Of a stretch of 64,000 bases of DNA, positions 45,207-53,498 are shown piece by piece. The first letter of the stretch is position 1; every line of letters starts with the position of its first letter. The notes beneath the pieces were generated by a model. It did no database searches. It had not been told where the DNA came from and was given only the letters and a program-made list of their open reading frames with translations. This DNA comes from Halomonas sp. TA22 (GTDB taxonomy: Bacteria > Pseudomonadota > Gammaproteobacteria > Pseudomonadales > Halomonadaceae): NCBI RefSeq assembly GCF_013009075.1, contig NZ_CP053108.1, forward strand, positions 1,736,001 to 1,800,000. Reading direction: 5' to 3'. The position numbers and the translations under genes were made by a program.

Positions 45207-46736
45207 GTGATCAAGGGTAAGCGGATCCTGGCGGCGCTGGCAGTAGCGCTGTTACTGATGGGTTGTGCGCCACATGGCGTGATCGAGGTTCCCAGAACGT
45301 ACTCGACTGCCCTGGATCAAGAGGCCGCGAGCTCGACCTACCTGGGGAGCTGGGCGCAACAGGCAGTCGCGCAGCATGACGGGCTGAGTGGCCTGCGGCT
45401 GGTGATCGATGGACAGGAGGCCTTTGGGCTGCGCGCCTCGATGGCGGCTCAGGCGCAGCGGACCCTGGATGTGAAGACCTATATCCTGGTCGATGACGAG
45501 GCGGGGCGTGCGCTGCTCAAGCGTCTGCTGCATGCTGCTCGCAGCGGCGTGCGCGTACGCTTCCTGCTCGACGACATGACCACGCTTGGGCAGCAGCATA
45601 TGCTCGCCTCCCTCGATAGCCACCCCAATGTCGAGGTGCGCGTCTACAATCCCGTCCCGGCCGGGCGGGGTAGTTGGCTGAGTTACCATCTGGTGCTGGT
45701 CAGCGACTTCAATCGGTTGCACCGGCGCATGCACAACAAGCTGTGGGCGGCGGATGGCGTGGTGGGCCTGACCGGGGGGCGCAACCTGAGCAACGAGTAC
45801 TTCGAGATCTCCGAGGAGGTCAACTTCAGCGACCTCGATGTCATGGCGGTGGGGCCTGTAGTCGACGAATTGTCGGCGAGTTTCGATGCCTACTGGAACC
45901 ATCCGATGGCGGTGCCGCTGAGCTATTTCGAGCCGGTGCCGGAGACGGCCTGGCAGTCGCTGCTGGCGCGGTTCAGCGTCGAGGGACGTGCGGACAATGC
46001 GCTAATGTCGCAATCCCTCGACCGCTACTTCGTCGGCGAGGCAGGTCAGGCACTGCGCGACTCGCTGATCTGGGCACCGGCAATGGCGCTATGGGACCTG
46101 CCCGAGAAGCTAGAAGCGCAGGGGTATCCCGATCTGGAGCTGACGCTGCTTGGCCAGCTCGGCGATGCCTTCGCCGAACTCGAGCGGCGCCTGTTGATCA
46201 TCTCCCCCTATGTCGTGCCCACCCCGGAGGCGATGCGTTATCAACAGGCGCTGGCAGCGCGTGGTGTCGAGCTCACCATCATCACCAACTCGATCGAGGC
46301 GACTGACCATACTGCCCTGCATGGCGCCTACGCGCCATGGCGCCCCATCCTGCTGGAGCGCGGCGCGCAACTCTACGAGGTGCGTGCAAGCCCCGCCACG
46401 CGGGACGAATACGCGCACCTGCATACCAAGGCCATGGCGTTCGACGACGATCGTATCTTTATCGGTTCGCTGAACGCCGACCCGCGCGCCGTATGGTGGA
46501 ACAGCGAGATCGGTCTGCTCATTGACAGCCCCATCCTTGGCCGGCAGCTCTGGTCATTGGCCAAGCAGACGATGCATCCCCAGCTCAGCTACCGTGTCGA
46601 GATGCAGGAGGGCAGGCTGGTCTGGCACACCGAAGAGGGGGGCGAGCGGGTCACGCTGGAGCAGGAGCCCGGCAGTTTCTGGCAGCACCTCCCCGCCCGC
46701 GCCATTCGGTTGCTCAATATCGACCATCTACTGTGA
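45207..46736 (+). CDS. Phospholipase D-family lipoprotein (ClsC/YmdC-like)
   Basis: 509-residue protein with two HKD active-site motifs: HRRMHNKLWAADGVVGLTGGRN and HLHTKAMAFDDDRIFIGSLN. This is the arrangement of cardiolipin synthases and ClsC/YmdC. A lipoprotein signal peptide ends in the lipobox LLMGC (near residue 20), placing it in the envelope. Translation starts at GTG. Cardiolipin or related phosphatidyl transfer is the likely activity. It is monocistronic. Confidence 0.85.
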   Translation: MIKGKRILAALAVALLLMGCAPHGVIEVPRTYSTALDQEAASSTYLGSWAQQAVAQHDGLSGLRLVIDGQEAFGLRASMAAQAQRTLDVKTYILVDDEAGRALLKRLLHAARSGVRVRFLLDDMTTLGQQHMLASLDSHPNVEVRVYNPVPAGRGSWLSYHLVLVSDFNRLHRRMHNKLWAADGVVGLTGGRNLSNEYFEISEEVNFSDLDVMAVGPVVDELSASFDAYWNHPMAVPLSYFEPVPETAWQSLLARFSVEGRADNALMSQSLDRYFVGEAGQALRDSLIWAPAMALWDLPEKLEAQGYPDLELTLLGQLGDAFAELERRLLIISPYVVPTPEAMRYQQALAARGVELTIITNSIEATDHTALHGAYAPWRPILLERGAQLYEVRASPATRDEYAHLHTKAMAFDDDRIFIGSLNADPRAVWWNSEIGLLIDSPILGRQLWSLAKQTMHPQLSYRVEMQEGRLVWHTEEGGERVTLEQEPGSFWQHLPARAIRLLNIDHLL

Positions 46737-46742
46737 TCGCCA

Positions 46743-47681
46743 TCAGCCGGTGGCGGTCAGCTTCAGCAGGAGGGTGAGGTAAAGCGGGATCAAGAGCGGG
46801 GCGGCAAGCGTCGTCATCAGTACGGCGATTGCACCCTTCTCGGGGCGGATATTGAGCTCCATGGCAATCACCACCACATTGGCGGCCATCGGTACCACGC
46901 CGATCAACAGCAGCGCCAGGGCCAGCTCATCGCTGATGCCGAGGGTGAGCTGGAGCAGTAGTACCGCGACGCCGGCGAGCAGTGGCCACAGGCCATAGCG
47001 CAGCGCCACACAGGCGGCGATGAAGCGTCCATCGACCTCGCGAAACGAGACGCGCCCAAGCGTCATGCCGATGATCATCATGCCGAGCAGCGTATAGGTC
47101 GCGGGGAAGACGGCCAGACCCTCCATTACCACGGCGGGAATCACCACGCCCAGGCCGCTTGCCAACAGCGCCGCGGCAAAGGCATAGATCAGTGGCAGCC
47201 GTACGATCCGGGCCAGGCTCTGGCGTACCGTGAACTGGCCGCGGGCGCTCAGGTAGAAACCCACCGTGAACTCGTAGAGTGTCACCCCCAGTAGGCAGAA
47301 GAGGTAGAGCGTCACGCCCTCCGGAGGCAACAGCACCATCGCCACTGGCAGACCGAAGTAGCCGGTATTGCCGGTGCCCGAGGAGAACGCCAGTACGGCG
47401 GCCTCCTGGGGCGGGAACAGGCGTTGGGCAAGGTGGTTGACGGCAATCGCGATCAGACTGGCGGTAACGAAGGTGCCCAGTGTCAATAGCAGGTAGCCCA
47501 GGGTCGGGCCGCCCAGGGTCAGGCCGCGAAAGAAGGTCAGCGGGGCGATGAGATAGACCAGCAGCGTGGCGATGGGCCGGGCTTCCAGCCGGAGTACACG
47601 GGTACTGATCACCCCCAGGCCGATATAGGCCAGCAGCATGCCCAGCGGGGCGAGCAGGGTGGCGCCAAGCGCGTGATCCAT
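46743..47681 (-). CDS. AEC family transporter
   Basis: 312-residue auxin-efflux-carrier family protein with about ten transmembrane helices. Diagnostic segments are FSSGTGNTGYFGLPVAMVLL in the first half and LLLIGVVPMAANVVVIAMEL in the second. Bacterial relatives carry malate, malonate or other small carboxylates; the substrate here is unknown. The frame is open 27 codons upstream; the start at MDHALGATLLAPLG is chosen by family alignment. Convergent with the PLD gene, six bases apart. Confidence 0.87.
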   Translation of the reverse strand: MDHALGATLLAPLGMLLAYIGLGVISTRVLRLEARPIATLLVYLIAPLTFFRGLTLGGPTLGYLLLTLGTFVTASLIAIAVNHLAQRLFPPQEAAVLAFSSGTGNTGYFGLPVAMVLLPPEGVTLYLFCLLGVTLYEFTVGFYLSARGQFTVRQSLARIVRLPLIYAFAAALLASGLGVVIPAVVMEGLAVFPATYTLLGMMIIGMTLGRVSFREVDGRFIAACVALRYGLWPLLAGVAVLLLQLTLGISDELALALLLIGVVPMAANVVVIAMELNIRPEKGAIAVLMTTLAAPLLIPLYLTLLLKLTATG

Positions 47682-47891
47682 GGTCGGGTCTCTATAGGAA
47701 TAAGTCGGTTGTACAAAAGGCCGTATCATGCCCGCAAGCCCCACCGCTTGGCGAGTGGCCACGGGGTGTATGACTCGATTCGATATTCCGCTGTGGAAAC
47801 TTTCATTGGCCGGAGTGACGCGCAGTCGGCAAAATGCCTCTCAGCGATAGACAATCAATGCCCGGCCGGGCCGTGACGAGGAAATCAATCG

Positions 47892-48731
47892 ATGAGTGTA
47901 CAAGAGCATCCGCTGGGCATCAGTTTCGAGTTCTTTCCCCCCAATACCGAGGCGGGGCGGGAGAAGCTGATGGGCGTGCGCGATGCCTTGGCCAAGCGCG
48001 GCCCGCGCTTCTTCTCGGTGACCTACGGTGCCGGCGGCTCGACCCAGGCACGCACCACCCAGACGGTGAAAGCAGTACGCGAAAGCGGCATCAACACCGC
48101 CCCGCACCTTTCGTGCATCGGCAGCGACAAGGGCGAGCTTCGCGAACTGCTCTCGCACTACCGCGAGGAGGGCATCAACAGTCTGGTGGCGCTGCGCGGC
48201 GACTTGCCATCGGGCATGGGCGGCATCGGCGAGCTGCGCTACGCCAACGAGCTGGTCGAATTCATCCGCGAGGAGAGCGGCGATCACTTCGAGATCGCCG
48301 TGGCGGCCTATCCGGAGTGCCACCCTCAGGCGCCGAGCTTCGAGCGGGATCTGGAGAATTTCGCGAGCAAGGTGAAGGCGGGGGCCAATATCGCCATCAC
48401 CCAGTATTTCTTCAACGCCGACGCCTACTTCCATTTCGTCGAGCGGGCCCAGCGCCTGGGTGTCGAGGTGCCGATCATTCCCGGCATCATGCCGATCACC
48501 AACTACACCAAGCTGGCGCGCTTCTCCGATGCCTGCGGTGCGGATATCCCGCGCTGGATCCGCAAGCAGCTAGAGGCCTATGGCGACGACAGCGAGAGTA
48601 TCCAGGCCTTCGGTAAAGAGGTGATCTCGCGACTCTCCCAGCGTCTGCTCGATGGCGGCGCACCGGGCCTGCACTTCTATACGCTCAACCAGGCCGATGC
48701 CACTCTGAAGGTGCTCGATAACCTGAGCTGA
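47892..48731 (+). CDS. metF: 5,10-methylenetetrahydrofolate reductase
   Basis: FAD enzyme reducing methylene-THF to methyl-THF for methionine synthesis. The 279-residue barrel begins ISFEFFPPNTEAG and shows VTYGAGGSTQARTTQTV, ALRGDLPSG, AAYPECHPQAP and ITQYFFNADAYF. GAGGAAA lies upstream of the ATG. GCCCGGCCGGGC lies in the leader, but I see no recognisable riboswitch. Confidence 0.96.
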   Translation: MSVQEHPLGISFEFFPPNTEAGREKLMGVRDALAKRGPRFFSVTYGAGGSTQARTTQTVKAVRESGINTAPHLSCIGSDKGELRELLSHYREEGINSLVALRGDLPSGMGGIGELRYANELVEFIREESGDHFEIAVAAYPECHPQAPSFERDLENFASKVKAGANIAITQYFFNADAYFHFVERAQRLGVEVPIIPGIMPITNYTKLARFSDACGADIPRWIRKQLEAYGDDSESIQAFGKEVISRLSQRLLDGGAPGLHFYTLNQADATLKVLDNLS

Positions 48732-48801
48732 GCAGTGGCAGTCCGGATGGCGACCGACTAGCCTGATGTTATCGTTCCACGGAATCAGGAAGGAGAGTTG
48801 C

Positions 48802-49386
48802 ATGAAGCGTAATGCCATCACCCTCGGGGTTGCTGCCGCCACGACACTGCTGCTGGCCGGTGCCGTACAGGCCGAGCAGGAGGCAAATGACCAGAGCGAG
48901 CAGAACGGTCAGCATGAAGAGTATTACCTGGTCGACATTCACTGGATCGAGGAGGAGGGGATCGGTGAGCAGATCGGGACCATGCGCGTCGAGGATAGTG
49001 AGCATGGTCTGCTCTTGACCCCCGATCTCAGCGACATGCCTCCTGGGATATATGGTTTCCATGTCCACGAGAACCCCAGCTGTGAAGCGGGGGAGGATGA
49101 CGACGACGACATGATGGCCGGACAGCAGGCTGGGAGTCACTACGATCCCGAGGATACCGGCAGTCACCAGGGACCCTATGGCGAAGGGCATCTCGGCGAT
49201 CTGCCGGTACTGGCGGTGAACGAGGAGGGCGAGGCCAATATCCCGGTGCTGGCACCTCGTCTGAGCCTGAGTGATCTCGACGAGCGCAGCCTGATGATCC
49301 ACGAAGGGGGCGATACCTACGCCGACGAGCCCACCGATGGCGGCGGCGGCGGGCGCATGGCCTGCGGTATCGTCATCTTCCAGTAG
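48802..49386 (+). CDS. sodC: Cu/Zn superoxide dismutase, periplasmic
   Basis: 194-residue SodC with a cleavable signal peptide (NAITLGVAAATTLLLAGAVQA). Metal ligands are in GFHVHENPSC, GSHYDP, GEGHLGDLP and MIHEGGD; the disulfide Cys pair is in NPSC and MACG. The mature part is strongly acidic, with an unusual Asp run (EDDDDDMM) in the first loop. AGGAGAG stands before the ATG. Its substrate is periplasmic superoxide. Confidence 0.94.
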   Translation: MKRNAITLGVAAATTLLLAGAVQAEQEANDQSEQNGQHEEYYLVDIHWIEEEGIGEQIGTMRVEDSEHGLLLTPDLSDMPPGIYGFHVHENPSCEAGEDDDDDMMAGQQAGSHYDPEDTGSHQGPYGEGHLGDLPVLAVNEEGEANIPVLAPRLSLSDLDERSLMIHEGGDTYADEPTDGGGGGRMACGIVIFQ

Positions 49387-49403
49387 TGCTTCACGGGAGT
49401 GCT

Positions 49404-49433
49404 AAAACCGCCGGCGTAAGCGCCGGCGGTTTT
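49404..49433. terminator. Terminator between convergent sodC and TRAP permease
   Basis: AAAACCGCCGGCG and CGCCGGCGGTTTT form a 13-bp stem with a TAAG loop, then CGTTT. Likely bidirectional. Confidence 0.8.
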
Positions 49434-49456
49434 CGTTTGCCCTTCAGTAGGTAACG

Positions 49457-51664
49457 CTACGGCTTGACGGTGGCCTTGTCGTTGTTGCCTGAATTGAGGC
49501 TGCGTTGCAGTACGACGATGCCGACGCCGATGGCAAGGCCAGCCAGGTCGGTATAGATGCCACCATAGATCAGGAACAGCGCGCCGATCGTTAGTCCCAC
49601 CCGGGCGAACAGTTTGACCGGACCGAACATCCATGCCTGCACGGCACCTGCCAGCATGATGATGCCCAGCGATGCGGTGATCGCTACGCGCAGGATCTGC
49701 ATGCCGGTACCTTCCATCAGCAGGGCCGGACTATAGAAGAACATGAATGGCACGATGAAGGCGGCCAGGCCGATCTTGAACGACGTCACCGAGGTCTGCA
49801 TGGCATTGGCCCCGGATATCCCCGCCGCGGCATAAGAGGCGAGCGCTACCGGTGGCGTGATCGCCGACATCACCGCGAAGTAGAAGACGAAGAAGTGCGC
49901 CACCAGCGGCTGAATACCGATGTTGATCAAGCCAGGCGCGACCACCGAGGCAGCCACCGCATAGGCCGCCGTGGTTGGCATACCCATGCCCAGCATGATG
50001 CTGATGCACATGGCGAAGAACAGCGCCAGCAGCTGGCTGACCCCGGCCAGGCCCAGTAGCAGCGACGAGAAGCGCGCGCCGACACCGGTCAGCGAGATCA
50101 CCCCGACGATCAGGCCTGCGCAGGCACACACGGCAATGATCTGGATGGCCATGCTGCTGGCCAGTTGCAGCGCCCGAAGAATCGCCAGCGGGCCCATCTT
50201 GTTGGGCGAAATCCAGCTCACCACCGCTGCCGAGGCCGTTGCCAGGGTGCCTGCACGAATCACCGAATAGCCCATGAACAGCGCACCGATCAGGATCAGG
50301 ATCGGTGCGAACAGGTAGGCGTGCTTGACCAGGCGCCGGAACTGCGGAATCTCGTCCTTGCGCATGCCGCGCATGCCCTTCTTGGCCGCCTCGAAGTCGA
50401 CCATGCAGTAGACCGAGAGGAAGTAGAGTGCGGCAGGGATCAGTGCCGCCACGGCGATCTCACGGTAAGGGATACCGGTGATCTCAGCCATGATGAAGGC
50501 GCCAGCGCCCATGATCGGCGGCATGATCTGGCCACCTGAGGAGGCGGCGGCTTCGATGGCGCCTGCACTGCGGCCGGTATAGCCGACTTTCTTCATCAAC
50601 GGGATGGTCAGCGAGCCGGTGGAGACCACGTTGCCTGCCGAGGTGCCGTTGATCATGCCCATCAAGCCCGAAGCGAAGATCGAGACCTTGGCCGGGCCGC
50701 CACGCGCTCGGCCGGCGGCGGCGAAGGCGAAGTTGACGAAGTAGTCACCGACCTTCGATGCCTGCAGGAAGGCGGCGAAGATGATGAACAGGATGATGTA
50801 GGTCGAGGAGACCGCAGTGGTCTGGCCAAGCACGCCGATGTCGGTATAGACCTGGCTGAAGAAGCGGCCAAGCGAAAGTCCCGGATAGCCGAGGAAGCCC
50901 GGCAGGTAAGGCCCGGCGAAGACGTAGGCCAGAAAGATCCCGGTGATGATCACCAGTGCATTGCCAGTGACGCGGCGGGTCAGCTCGAGAATCAGCAGTG
51001 ATCCTGCGATCGCTGCATAGGAGATGCCCATCGGCGCGAAGGAGGTGCCGGTCGACATGCGCAGCGGGGTGTTGTAGATGATCAGCAGGTAGCCGGCACT
51101 GGCGAGTGCGCACACCATCAGCACCAGGTCGGGCAGCGGGAACTTATCGCGCACTTGGCGATAGGTCCACGACAGCACGATGCTCGCGGCGGTGGCGAGC
51201 ATCAGCGGGTAACCATAGTGCCAGGCCTCGATATGCGGCTCGATGCGCATGGCACCGCCGGCGATGGTGCGCCAGATCAGGAAGGTCTGCAGCAGGGCGT
51301 AGCCAGCGATCAATAGTAGCAGCACGCTCAGCACCGTCTGCCACCTGGCGGCAGTGGAGCGACTGTCGGTGGCGAAGCGGGCGCCGGTATACAGGCCGAA
51401 GCCAAGGATCAATGCACCTGATACGTGAATGATGCGGTATGACCAGGTCTCCATCGGCAGGACGTTGAGCGTCACCAGATGGAAGAGGGAATAGACGACG
51501 GCAAGCGTCGCGAACAGCGCCCACTGCCAGCCGGTGAACAGGCGGCGGTTGGCCTCGATGACCTCGGCGTCGACGCCCTCGGCCAGGATCTGTTCGGCCT
51601 CCTTGGCACTGGACGAAGCGGCGGGTACGGCAGCCGGGTGGTGATTGTCGGGGGTGTTGCTCAT
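49457..51664 (-). CDS. TRAP transporter, fused small and large permease (TAXI type)
   Basis: 735-residue fused DctQ-DctM permease with 16 or more predicted helices. The DctM-type conserved parts include GMINGTSAGNVVSTGSLTIP, SSGGQIMPPIMGAGAFIMAE and MLGMGMPTTAAYAVAASV. Such fusions work with TAXI-type binding proteins, as found directly upstream. It is driven by the sodium gradient in known relatives. Among several in-frame starts I chose MSNTPDNHH, which follows AAGGGTGA. The substrate is not readable; glutamate or dicarboxylates are precedents. Confidence 0.92.
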   Translation of the reverse strand: MSNTPDNHHPAAVPAASSSAKEAEQILAEGVDAEVIEANRRLFTGWQWALFATLAVVYSLFHLVTLNVLPMETWSYRIIHVSGALILGFGLYTGARFATDSRSTAARWQTVLSVLLLLIAGYALLQTFLIWRTIAGGAMRIEPHIEAWHYGYPLMLATAASIVLSWTYRQVRDKFPLPDLVLMVCALASAGYLLIIYNTPLRMSTGTSFAPMGISYAAIAGSLLILELTRRVTGNALVIITGIFLAYVFAGPYLPGFLGYPGLSLGRFFSQVYTDIGVLGQTTAVSSTYIILFIIFAAFLQASKVGDYFVNFAFAAAGRARGGPAKVSIFASGLMGMINGTSAGNVVSTGSLTIPLMKKVGYTGRSAGAIEAAASSGGQIMPPIMGAGAFIMAEITGIPYREIAVAALIPAALYFLSVYCMVDFEAAKKGMRGMRKDEIPQFRRLVKHAYLFAPILILIGALFMGYSVIRAGTLATASAAVVSWISPNKMGPLAILRALQLASSMAIQIIAVCACAGLIVGVISLTGVGARFSSLLLGLAGVSQLLALFFAMCISIMLGMGMPTTAAYAVAASVVAPGLINIGIQPLVAHFFVFYFAVMSAITPPVALASYAAAGISGANAMQTSVTSFKIGLAAFIVPFMFFYSPALLMEGTGMQILRVAITASLGIIMLAGAVQAWMFGPVKLFARVGLTIGALFLIYGGIYTDLAGLAIGVGIVVLQRSLNSGNNDKATVKP

Positions 51665-51748
51665 GGGACGGTCACCCTTGAGTGTTGACATCGACTGACC
51701 CAGGCGCTGGGTCAGCATTACTGAAGCAGGTGGTAAGGAGGTAGCAAA

Positions 51749-51776
51749 GGCCGGCCCTGCGCTGCAGAGGCCGGCC
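51749..51776 (-). promoter_or_regulatory. Direct repeat/hairpin between the TAXI gene and TRAP permease
   Basis: AGGCCGGCCCTG occurs twice, 20 bases apart. The self-complementary GGCCGGCC copies can pair as an 8-bp stem around a 12-base loop. Located 22 bases past the binding-protein stop, it fits an attenuator or mRNA processing signal that gives more binding protein than permease. Confidence 0.5.
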
Positions 51777-51798
51777 CTGGTCGCATTGCGAGATCGCC

Positions 51799-52821
51799 TT
51801 AGCGGATCATGTCTTCGGAGATTTCATAGCCGTTCTCGTTGAACCAGCGCGCCGCACCCGGGTGGAACGGCATCACGGTGTTATAGGTGACGTTCTCGGG
51901 GATGGATGTTTCGGCGCTGCGGTGGATGGAGCGCATGCGATCGTTGTTCTCCATGGTGATGCGGGTCACTTCGTAGATGAAGTCTTCCGGCAGGTCACAA
52001 CGGGCAAAGGCGAAGTTCCACATGGAGACGGCGCGAGCGTCCTCCTGCAGGGTCTCGTAGGTCGCGGCCGGAATCATGTACTCGGAGACCGGGAAGGCTT
52101 CGATGATCTGTGCCTGCTCCTCTTCGGTGAACTCGAGGATGTTGACGTTGGTCTCGACCTCGAGCTGGCTGACCGCCGGGATCGGCACGCCCGCAGCGAA
52201 GGCGATGACGTCGAGCAGGCCATCCTGCAGCTGGCCGCCCAGGTCGGACCAGCCACCGTTACGGCGCTGGAAGTTGACGCCGAGCTCTTCAAGGATCGCA
52301 GGGAAGTAGACGTCGGAGGTCGAGCCGGCAGGACCGAAGCCGATGCGAGCCCCGTCGGGGATCTCAGAGATCGAGGCAATGCCGGAGTTGGCAAGGGCCG
52401 TGACCGAGAAGGGGGTCTCGTACATCGGGAACATGGCGCAGGCGTTGTCCATCACCACGCCCGGGGCCAGCGGGCTTTCACCCTTCATGGCATCGGCGGC
52501 GGGACCCATGGTGGTCATGCCGAAGGCCAGATCACCATTGTGGACCAGTGCCAGGTTCTGGGTGGGGCCGCCGGTGACCTCACCGCCACCTGAAATATTG
52601 CCCAGCTCATCGGCAATCAGGTTGGCCCAGCCGGAGCCATAGATATAGAAGGTACCGCCCTGGCTTGCGGTGCCGATGGTGAAGTTGGACGGCCAGCCGG
52701 AGCGGTCGGACTCGGCGCTGGCGCCGGTCGCGACCAGCAGACCACCCATCATGGCCGTGGAGGCCAGAGCGATGGCGCAGCGGCGAGCGGTAGTTGGCGA
52801 TGTGTGCTTGTGAGCTGTCAT
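51799..52821 (-). CDS. TAXI-family TRAP transporter solute-binding protein
   Basis: 340-residue periplasmic protein with a signal peptide (RRCAIALASTAMMGGLLVATGASA). The TAXI signature FTIGTASQGGTFYIYGSGW is followed by GGPTQNLALVHNGDLAFGMT and GARIGFGPAGSTSDVYFP. It captures the solute for the fused permease 134 bases downstream. GAGG precedes the ATG. The upstream region holds three palindromes. Confidence 0.92.
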   Translation of the reverse strand: MTAHKHTSPTTARRCAIALASTAMMGGLLVATGASAESDRSGWPSNFTIGTASQGGTFYIYGSGWANLIADELGNISGGGEVTGGPTQNLALVHNGDLAFGMTTMGPAADAMKGESPLAPGVVMDNACAMFPMYETPFSVTALANSGIASISEIPDGARIGFGPAGSTSDVYFPAILEELGVNFQRRNGGWSDLGGQLQDGLLDVIAFAAGVPIPAVSQLEVETNVNILEFTEEEQAQIIEAFPVSEYMIPAATYETLQEDARAVSMWNFAFARCDLPEDFIYEVTRITMENNDRMRSIHRSAETSIPENVTYNTVMPFHPGAARWFNENGYEISEDMIR

Positions 52822-52931
52822 GCGTAACCCTCTAGTTCGTTATCGTTGGGCGAATGAGACGTAGCCAGTCACTACGGGCAATTTACATGCCGTCACATTA
52901 AAGCCTTAGGTAAATCAACATACTGTGTATA

Positions 52932-52945
52932 TTAGTTGCAACTAA
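52932..52945 (-). promoter_or_regulatory. Palindrome 1 upstream of the TAXI gene
   Basis: TTAGTTGCAACTAA, a perfect 14-base palindrome about 110 bases before the TAXI gene. Candidate operator; the regulator is unknown. Confidence 0.4.
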
Positions 52946-52971
52946 AGTCGAAGAGGGTGCTGTTATAATTA

Positions 52972-53019
52972 TGCGGATTTCCGCACAGAATGGGGTAAAT
53001 GGCGTGCGGACGTCCGCAC
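52972..53019 (-). promoter_or_regulatory. Tandem TGCGGA-N2-TCCGCA operators
   Basis: TGCGGATTTCCGCA (52972-52985) and GTGCGGACGTCCGCAC (53004-53019) share the same half-sites, with centres 33 bases apart, close to three helical turns. This form resembles IclR-family operators. A pair of identical-half palindromes upstream of an importer is unlikely by chance. Confidence 0.6.
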
Positions 53020-53026
53020 ATCGATG

Positions 53027-53052
53027 GACTGCCGTGATAGGTCACGGCAGTC
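53027..53052. terminator. Perfect 11-bp hairpin
   Basis: GACTGCCGTGA and TCACGGCAGTC around TAGG. No T-run on either strand. It could insulate yheV-prlC read-through from the TAXI promoter. Confidence 0.4.
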
Positions 53053-53143
53053 GCGCGAGGATCTGGCGGTGAGAGGCCAGGCGGGAGATCAGACGGGAGA
53101 GACGAGATGGGCAGCGAGGAGAAGAGACAGGGAAGACGATACC

Positions 53144-53162
53144 CGCGCCTTGCATCGGCGCG
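53144..53162 (-). terminator. Hairpin after yheV
   Basis: CGCGCC and GGCGCG around a seven-base loop, about 18 bases past the yheV stop; no T-run. Confidence 0.35.
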
Positions 53163-53179
53163 GCTGCGGACATGCAGGG

Positions 53180-53425
53180 TCACTTGCGTTTGGGATCGAG
53201 AATCTTCACTGCCTGGATATCGTTGCGCTGCTGAGACTGGCGGATGCGGTTGACCCGTGTTTCCAGCTCCGCCGGTGTCTCCTCTTCGATCGGCAGCTGT
53301 TCGAAGAAATCGCAACTGACGCAGTCACGGTAGCGTATGCCGTGCTGCTCCCAGGTGCGGATACGATCCATGCTGGCACAACGTGGGCACACGGCACCGG
53401 CGATAAAGCGTTTGGCGACAACCAT
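53180..53425 (-). CDS. yheV: YheV-family putative zinc-ribbon protein
   Basis: 81-residue protein with two Cys pairs, AVCPRCASMD and RDCVSCDFFEQLP, forming a zinc ribbon; the MVVAKRFIAGAVCP start is typical of YheV. Function unknown. AAGGAG lies five bases before the ATG. It follows prlC by 73 bases, the standard prlC-yheV pairing in gammaproteobacteria. Confidence 0.87.
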   Translation of the reverse strand: MVVAKRFIAGAVCPRCASMDRIRTWEQHGIRYRDCVSCDFFEQLPIEEETPAELETRVNRIRQSQQRNDIQAVKILDPKRK

Positions 53426-53498
53426 GGCAACTCCTTGGAAGGCCATTGGATAGATGCCGGCCACGCCATGTGGCGCAGCCGGTCATTAAGGACTCGGG

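Larger units (their letters stand above)
52822..53179. other. Control region upstream of the TAXI-TRAP operon
   Basis: 358 bases with no supported gene, between the TAXI start and the yheV stop. The segment 52880-52975 is AT-rich. It contains three perfect palindromes, a plus-strand TATAAT (52964-52969) and a hairpin (53027-53052). It also holds a hairpin just past yheV (53144-53162). Promoter hexamers for the TAXI gene are not clear. Confidence 0.6.

Noticed and set aside
47763-47891. SAM or SAH riboswitch upstream of metF
   Set aside because: Apart from GCCCGGCCGGGC I found no stem arrangement or conserved core that fits a known class.
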